Of a DNA stretch of 10,482 nt, positions 7,049 through 10,482 are shown in pieces. The stretch is from contig JBOGZI010000028.1 of the NCBI GenBank assembly GCA_050697275.1, positions 1 through 10,482 on the forward strand, given 5' to 3'. The position numbers and the translations under genes are program-made. The number at the start of each line of letters is the position of its first letter. Position 1 is the first letter of the stretch. This DNA is from JBOGZI01 sp050697275 (lineage in GTDB: Bacteria; Actinomycetota; Thermoleophilia; Solirubrobacterales; 70-9). Under the pieces are notes generated by a model. It was not told the origin of the DNA. It did not search any database and worked only from the letters and a program-made list of their open reading frames with translations.

Positions 7049-8056
7049 GTGAACGAAGAGCGGATCGAGAACCTGATCATCATCGGCGGCGGCCCCGCGG
7101 GCTACACCGCGGCGCTCTACGCCGCCCGCGCGGAGCTCGAGCCGCTCGTGATCGAGGGCTTCCAGTGGGGCGGCCAGCTCCAGAACACCACCGACGTCGA
7201 GAACTACCCGGGCTACCCCGAGGGGATCATGGGCCCGGAGATGATGCAGGAGTTCCGCAACCAGGCTGACCGGTTCGGGACGCGGTACATCACCGACGAC
7301 GCCACCGAGGTCGAGCTCACCGACGGCGGGATCCATACCGTCAGGGTGGGCAAGGACACCTACCGCGCCAAGGCGGTGATCCTCTCGATGGGCGCCGAGC
7401 CGAAGCGGCTCGGCATCCCCGGCGAGATGGAGCTGGTCGGCAAGGGGGTCTCCACCTGCGGCGTCTGCGACGGGGCCTTCTTCAAGGGGGAGGACGTCGC
7501 CGTGATCGGCGGCGGCGACTCGGCGATGGAGGACTCGATCTTCATCTCCAAGTACGCCGACAAGCTGACCAGCGTCCACCGCCGCGACGACTACCGCGCC
7601 TCGAAGATCATGCAGGAGCGGGCGCGCGGCAGGGACAACATCGAGTTCCTCACCCCCTACGTCCCCAAGGAGTTCGTCGCCGGCGATGACGGCAAGATCG
7701 CCAAGGTGCAGCTCGAGCACGCCGAGACGGGCGAGCCCGAGGAGCTCGAGGTCGGCGGCGCCTTCGTCGCGATCGGGCACATCCCGAAGTCCGAGCTGGT
7801 GGAGGGTCAGGTCGACCTGAACGAGGACCGATACGTCAGGGTCGAGGAGCCCACGACCAAGACCAACCTGGGCGGCGTCTTCGCGGTCGGCGACCTGGTC
7901 GACCACACCTATCGCCAGGCGGTCACCGCCGCCGGCAGCGGCTGTAAGGGCGCGCTCGACGCCGAGTGGTATCTGCGCGACCTGCCCGGCCCGGCCCCGG
8001 AGGAGCACTGGGGCAAGCAGACCGGCGAGATCATCTCGGCGGTCGAGTCCTCCTAG
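7049..8056 (+). CDS. trxB: Thioredoxin-disulfide reductase
   Basis: A 335-residue FAD enzyme that uses NADPH to reduce thioredoxin in the cytoplasm. The FAD-binding site IIIGGGPAGYTAALYAAR is at 10-27, with GGQL (41-44) and NYPGYPEG (52-59) following. The NADPH domain has GGGDSAMED (154-162) and HRRD (177-180). The C-terminal FAD motif is GVFAVGDLVD (276-285), then YRQAVTAAGSG (288-298). The redox pair is C137-G-V-C140, followed by DG; most bacterial TrxB proteins have CATC here. Both cysteines are present, so the enzyme should be active, with a possibly shifted redox potential. Length is normal for the low-molecular-weight TrxB class. The ferredoxin- or flavodoxin-linked look-alikes are the main alternative and cannot be fully excluded by motif reading. 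There is no trxA next door. The gene is 113 bp from the upstream membrane-protein gene and probably has its own promoter. Confidence 0.93.
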   Translation: MNEERIENLIIIGGGPAGYTAALYAARAELEPLVIEGFQWGGQLQNTTDVENYPGYPEGIMGPEMMQEFRNQADRFGTRYITDDATEVELTDGGIHTVRVGKDTYRAKAVILSMGAEPKRLGIPGEMELVGKGVSTCGVCDGAFFKGEDVAVIGGGDSAMEDSIFISKYADKLTSVHRRDDYRASKIMQERARGRDNIEFLTPYVPKEFVAGDDGKIAKVQLEHAETGEPEELEVGGAFVAIGHIPKSELVEGQVDLNEDRYVRVEEPTTKTNLGGVFAVGDLVDHTYRQAVTAAGSGCKGALDAEWYLRDLPGPAPEEHWGKQTGEIISAVESS

Positions 8057-8093
8057 CGGCGCCCCGAGCGACGCCTCCGTCCCCCAGATGGTT

Positions 8094-8111
8094 GCCACCA
8101 ACATAGGTGGC
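8094..8111 (+). terminator. Hairpin downstream of trxB
   Basis: GCCACC (8094-8099) and GGTGGC (8106-8111) form a perfect 6-bp stem, extendable by one T-G wobble, around the loop AACATA. It starts 38 bp after the trxB stop. No T-tract follows, so a Rho-independent terminator is only possible. The 111-bp gap 8057-8167 otherwise holds two GGCGCC palindromes (8058-8063 and 8109-8114) and a weak TAGTGT (8133-8138) as a poor -10 candidate for the next gene. Confidence 0.3.
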
Positions 8112-8156
8112 GCCAGGGCGGCGTCAACGCTCTAGTGTTTCTCACGGGAGCGGTTT

Positions 8157-8162
8157 GGAGGG
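8157..8162 (+). promoter_or_regulatory. Ribosome binding site of the secreted hydrolase
   Basis: GGAGGG lies 5 nt before the ATG at 8168. It supports that ATG over the in-frame ATG five codons later (8183). Confidence 0.65.
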
Positions 8163-8167
8163 TCCGC

Positions 8168-10482
8168 ATGACCCGGGACAGGATGAGATGCGGCAAGAGA
8201 TCGGCCGTCGCCATCGCGGGCGCGGTCGCCTGCCTCGTCGCGATCTCGCCCTCCCAGGCCGTCGGGGCCGTGCCGTCCACCCTTCACGACCTCGCGGCCT
8301 GCGCCACCAGGGACGCCGCCGACAACGACACCGGCAATGGCCTGCAGAGGCCCTATGTCTTCTGCGATGACGGGGTCCCGAGTAACGGTGGCTCCACCCC
8401 CGGTCCAGGCGGGTTGATCCCGAACCCGACCGGCGCCTCGGCGGTCACGGTTCCGGCCAAGTACGGCGGCGACGGATTCACCGGGCTGCCGGCGAAGGCC
8501 GCGGATGCGGCCACGATGGCGGGCGCCGACGCCGGCGGGAACGTCGCCCTCGACGTGGACGTCAGCCTGCCGGCGGCGGCGCCGCCCGCGGGCGGGTACC
8601 CGCTGATCGTCCTCATGCACGGGTGTTGCGGGGGCAACAAGACGGGTTGGGAGGCCTCGACGGTGGACGAGGGCGGAGAGAGGTGGCACTACAGCAACGC
8701 GTGGTTCGCCTCCCGCGGCTACGTGGTGATCACCTACACGGCGCGTGGCTTCGTCAACAACCTGAACCGCGGCTCCACCGGCGAGACGCAGCTCGACTCG
8801 CGCGACTTCGAGATCAATGATTACCAGTCGCTCGCCTGTCAGGTCCTCGCGAGCGCGTCGAGCTTCGACGACGTCACCCCGCAGCCCGAACCCGTCGCCA
8901 TCAACCCGTCGAACATCGTCGCCACCGGCGGGTCCTACGGCGGCGGCTTCTCGTGGCTTGCGTTCACGGATCCGAAATGGATCTGCGACGACGCCGAGAT
9001 CCCAGGGCTGGGTGCGGATGTCGACATGAAGCTGGCGGCTGCGGCCCCCAAGTACGGCTGGACGGACCTCGTCTACACCCTGGTCCCGAACGGAACTCAT
9101 TCGCAACTCCCTGGCGAGCTCCCCGCCACCGACGGCTGCGACAGCGGGCCGAAGCGGCCCGACGGAAGCGACTGCCCGGGCGGAGGCGCCCTGGTGGGGA
9201 TGCCGAAGTCCTCGATCGTCACCGGCCTCTACACCACCGGAAACCTCGTAGGAAGCAATCACACCACCTTCCCGCCCTCGATCCACGAGGCGTTCAACTG
9301 CCTCAGCGGCCCCTATCCCCCCGAGCCCAACCCCGGCTGCGCCAACACGATCGACACCATCCTTCCCGAGTTCCTGCGCGAGCGCTCGGCGTACTACCAG
9401 AACGACTTCTTCTCGAAGGTCGACGACGGCACGGCGGGCTTCGATCCGAGCTACGTCATCCCGCTGTTCAACGCCGGGACTTTCACCGATCCCCTCTTCC
9501 CAGCCTACGAGAACCGGCGCATGGTCAACCGCCTGCTCGTGGTCAACCCCGGCTACCCGGTCAAGCAGTACTTCGGTGACTACCAGCACTTCACCCGCAA
9601 CAAGGCCAAGGAGTGGGGCGATCTCTGCGGCGCCGATCATCATGTCTGCACGCTCGCCGACCACACCGCCGGCCTCAACGAGGATCCTCCCTCGCTCGAG
9701 CGGCGGGGCGTCACCACCCGGCTCAACCGCTTCATCGACTTCCACGCCGACCCGGCGGGCGGCTATGCGAGCTTCGCGGCTGAGGACACCGCGCCGGACG
9801 TCACGGCCTCGCTTCAAGTCTGCGAGAACGGTGGCCAGCTCTCGCTCGGCCATGCTCCCGACGAGCCCGGCGAGACATTCTCGGCGCCCGCCTTCGAGGC
9901 CCTGACCGCCGGGACGCTGACGCTCGACCTTGTCGGCTCCCAGCAGACCACCTCGGACGCGGAGCCCAACCCTCATGCGCTCAGGGCGGATCCGGTCGCC
10001 AACCAGGTCAACAACAGCAACCTCTGCGTCGCGGAGACCGGCTCCGCCGGGCCTGGCGTGGCCTCCTATACGAGCGATCCTCTCTCCGGCGACGCCACCA
10101 TGATTGGTGCGACAGAGGTGACGGTGGAGTTCGCCCACCAGGGGCTGCCCGACGGCTTCCAGCTCAACTCCCGGCTCTATGACGTGTTGCCCGACGGGAC
10201 CGCCGTGCTCGTCGATCGCGGCCCGCGCCGGGTGAGCGCGGCCGAGATCGCCGCCGGTCAGGTCAGCTACCAGCTCCACGGGAACGGCTGGCGCTTCCTC
10301 GCCGGCCACCGGGTGCGGATCGAGGTCGCCCAGGATGACTTCCCCTTCGTCAAGAACAGCGACGCTCCCTCGTCGGCGACGCTGGCGGAGGTCGACCTCC
10401 GGATCCCGACCCGCGAGGCGGACGCGGCGGGCGGGGGCGGTCCCACCCCGGGCGGTGGCCCGGGCGGCGGAGCCCCCGGAGG
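8168..10482 (+). CDS. Secreted alpha/beta-hydrolase, S15 / CocE-NonD type (3' end outside window)
   Basis: The frame stays open from ATG 8168 to the window end (771 residues, no stop). A basic start and hydrophobic stretch (residues 12-27) form a Sec signal peptide, with likely cleavage after AVGA near residue 34. The hydrolase core (about 120-500) has LIVLMHGCCGG (146-156) as the oxyanion region and the nucleophile elbow GGSYGGG (254-260) with Ser256. Asp441 (TFTDPLF) and His474 (DYQHF) fit the rest of a Ser-Asp-His triad. The later part (about 515-747), including QLNSRLYDVLPDGTAVLVDR (665-684), resembles the C-terminal beta-sandwich of X-Pro dipeptidyl-peptidase and cocaine esterase proteins. 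It may be an exported peptidase or esterase; the substrate cannot be told. A Cys/Gly/Pro-rich insertion (about 321-341) lies in the core, and the mature part holds about 14 cysteines, so disulfides are likely. A Gly/Pro-rich linker starts near residue 754, suggesting another domain or wall-associated tail beyond the window. Confidence 0.85.
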   Translation, partial: MTRDRMRCGKRSAVAIAGAVACLVAISPSQAVGAVPSTLHDLAACATRDAADNDTGNGLQRPYVFCDDGVPSNGGSTPGPGGLIPNPTGASAVTVPAKYGGDGFTGLPAKAADAATMAGADAGGNVALDVDVSLPAAAPPAGGYPLIVLMHGCCGGNKTGWEASTVDEGGERWHYSNAWFASRGYVVITYTARGFVNNLNRGSTGETQLDSRDFEINDYQSLACQVLASASSFDDVTPQPEPVAINPSNIVATGGSYGGGFSWLAFTDPKWICDDAEIPGLGADVDMKLAAAAPKYGWTDLVYTLVPNGTHSQLPGELPATDGCDSGPKRPDGSDCPGGGALVGMPKSSIVTGLYTTGNLVGSNHTTFPPSIHEAFNCLSGPYPPEPNPGCANTIDTILPEFLRERSAYYQNDFFSKVDDGTAGFDPSYVIPLFNAGTFTDPLFPAYENRRMVNRLLVVNPGYPVKQYFGDYQHFTRNKAKEWGDLCGADHHVCTLADHTAGLNEDPPSLERRGVTTRLNRFIDFHADPAGGYASFAAEDTAPDVTASLQVCENGGQLSLGHAPDEPGETFSAPAFEALTAGTLTLDLVGSQQTTSDAEPNPHALRADPVANQVNNSNLCVAETGSAGPGVASYTSDPLSGDATMIGATEVTVEFAHQGLPDGFQLNSRLYDVLPDGTAVLVDRGPRRVSAAEIAAGQVSYQLHGNGWRFLAGHRVRIEVAQDDFPFVKNSDAPSSATLAEVDLRIPTREADAAGGGGPTPGGGPGGGAPG

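Noticed and set aside
6989..8104. 371-codon minus-strand frame opposite trxB
   Set aside because: Leu/Val/Asp/Gly-rich antisense shadow of a clearly identified thioredoxin reductase.
8631..8646. Hairpin TGTTGC-GGGG-GCAACA inside the hydrolase gene
   Set aside because: It encodes the conserved HGCCGGNK oxyanion-loop residues; the repeat is explained by the codons and no regulatory context supports it.
8132..10309. 725-codon open frame on the minus strand opposite the secreted hydrolase
   Set aside because: The plus strand holds a coherent protein with signal peptide and catalytic motifs. The minus frame gives low-complexity Gly/Arg/Val/Ala sequence with no recognisable domain, as expected when a GC-rich gene is read in reverse.

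Overview
The window is very GC-rich (roughly 70% by eye), with strong G/C preference at third codon positions and GTG and TTG starts beside ATG. It reads as a chromosomal stretch of a high-GC actinobacterium. The protein families and their style (PAP2_3-type membrane enzyme, MprF-like flippase domain, secreted S15-like hydrolase with a Gly/Pro-rich tail) remind me of Thermoleophilia/Solirubrobacterales, but that placement is inference. I saw no tRNA, rRNA, CRISPR array, insertion sequence or phage gene. Most long open frames overlapping the genes below are GC-driven shadows.

Layout. (1) 4-2895 (+): a three-part FAD / Fe-S / CCG-domain 2-hydroxyacid dehydrogenase of the D-lactate dehydrogenase type. 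(2) 2879-4648 (-): a PAS-GGDEF-EAL cyclic-di-GMP protein convergent with gene 1. Their 3' ends overlap by 17 bp, and a 13-pair hairpin (2886-2916) sits on the junction. Its GGDEF domain has lost key residues while the EAL residues are intact, so it should act as a phosphodiesterase. (3) 4649-4750: a short divergent intergenic region. (4) 4751-5710 (+) and 5733-6935 (+): a PAP2-superfamily membrane enzyme and an MprF-type flippase-domain membrane protein, 22 bp apart and probably one operon. (5) 6936-7048: an intergenic region with an AT-rich promoter-like block, an SD-like sequence without a start codon and a perfect inverted repeat, followed by the real ribosome binding site of trxB. (6) 7049-8056 (+): thioredoxin-disulfide reductase with a CGVC redox centre. 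(7) 8168 to the window end (+): a secreted serine alpha/beta-hydrolase of the S15/CocE type with a C-terminal beta domain and the start of a Gly/Pro-rich tail, cut by the window edge.

Functionally the window mixes central redox functions (2-hydroxyacid oxidation, thioredoxin reduction), c-di-GMP signalling and cell-envelope functions (lipid phosphate chemistry, a possible lipid flippase, an exported hydrolase). Only the PAP2/flippase pair looks like a working unit by gene order. I found no clear new defence or mobile system. The points most worth checking are the PDE leader with out-of-frame SD-ATG modules, the hairpin on the convergent junction, the trxB leader, the PAP2/flippase pair and the exported hydrolase.
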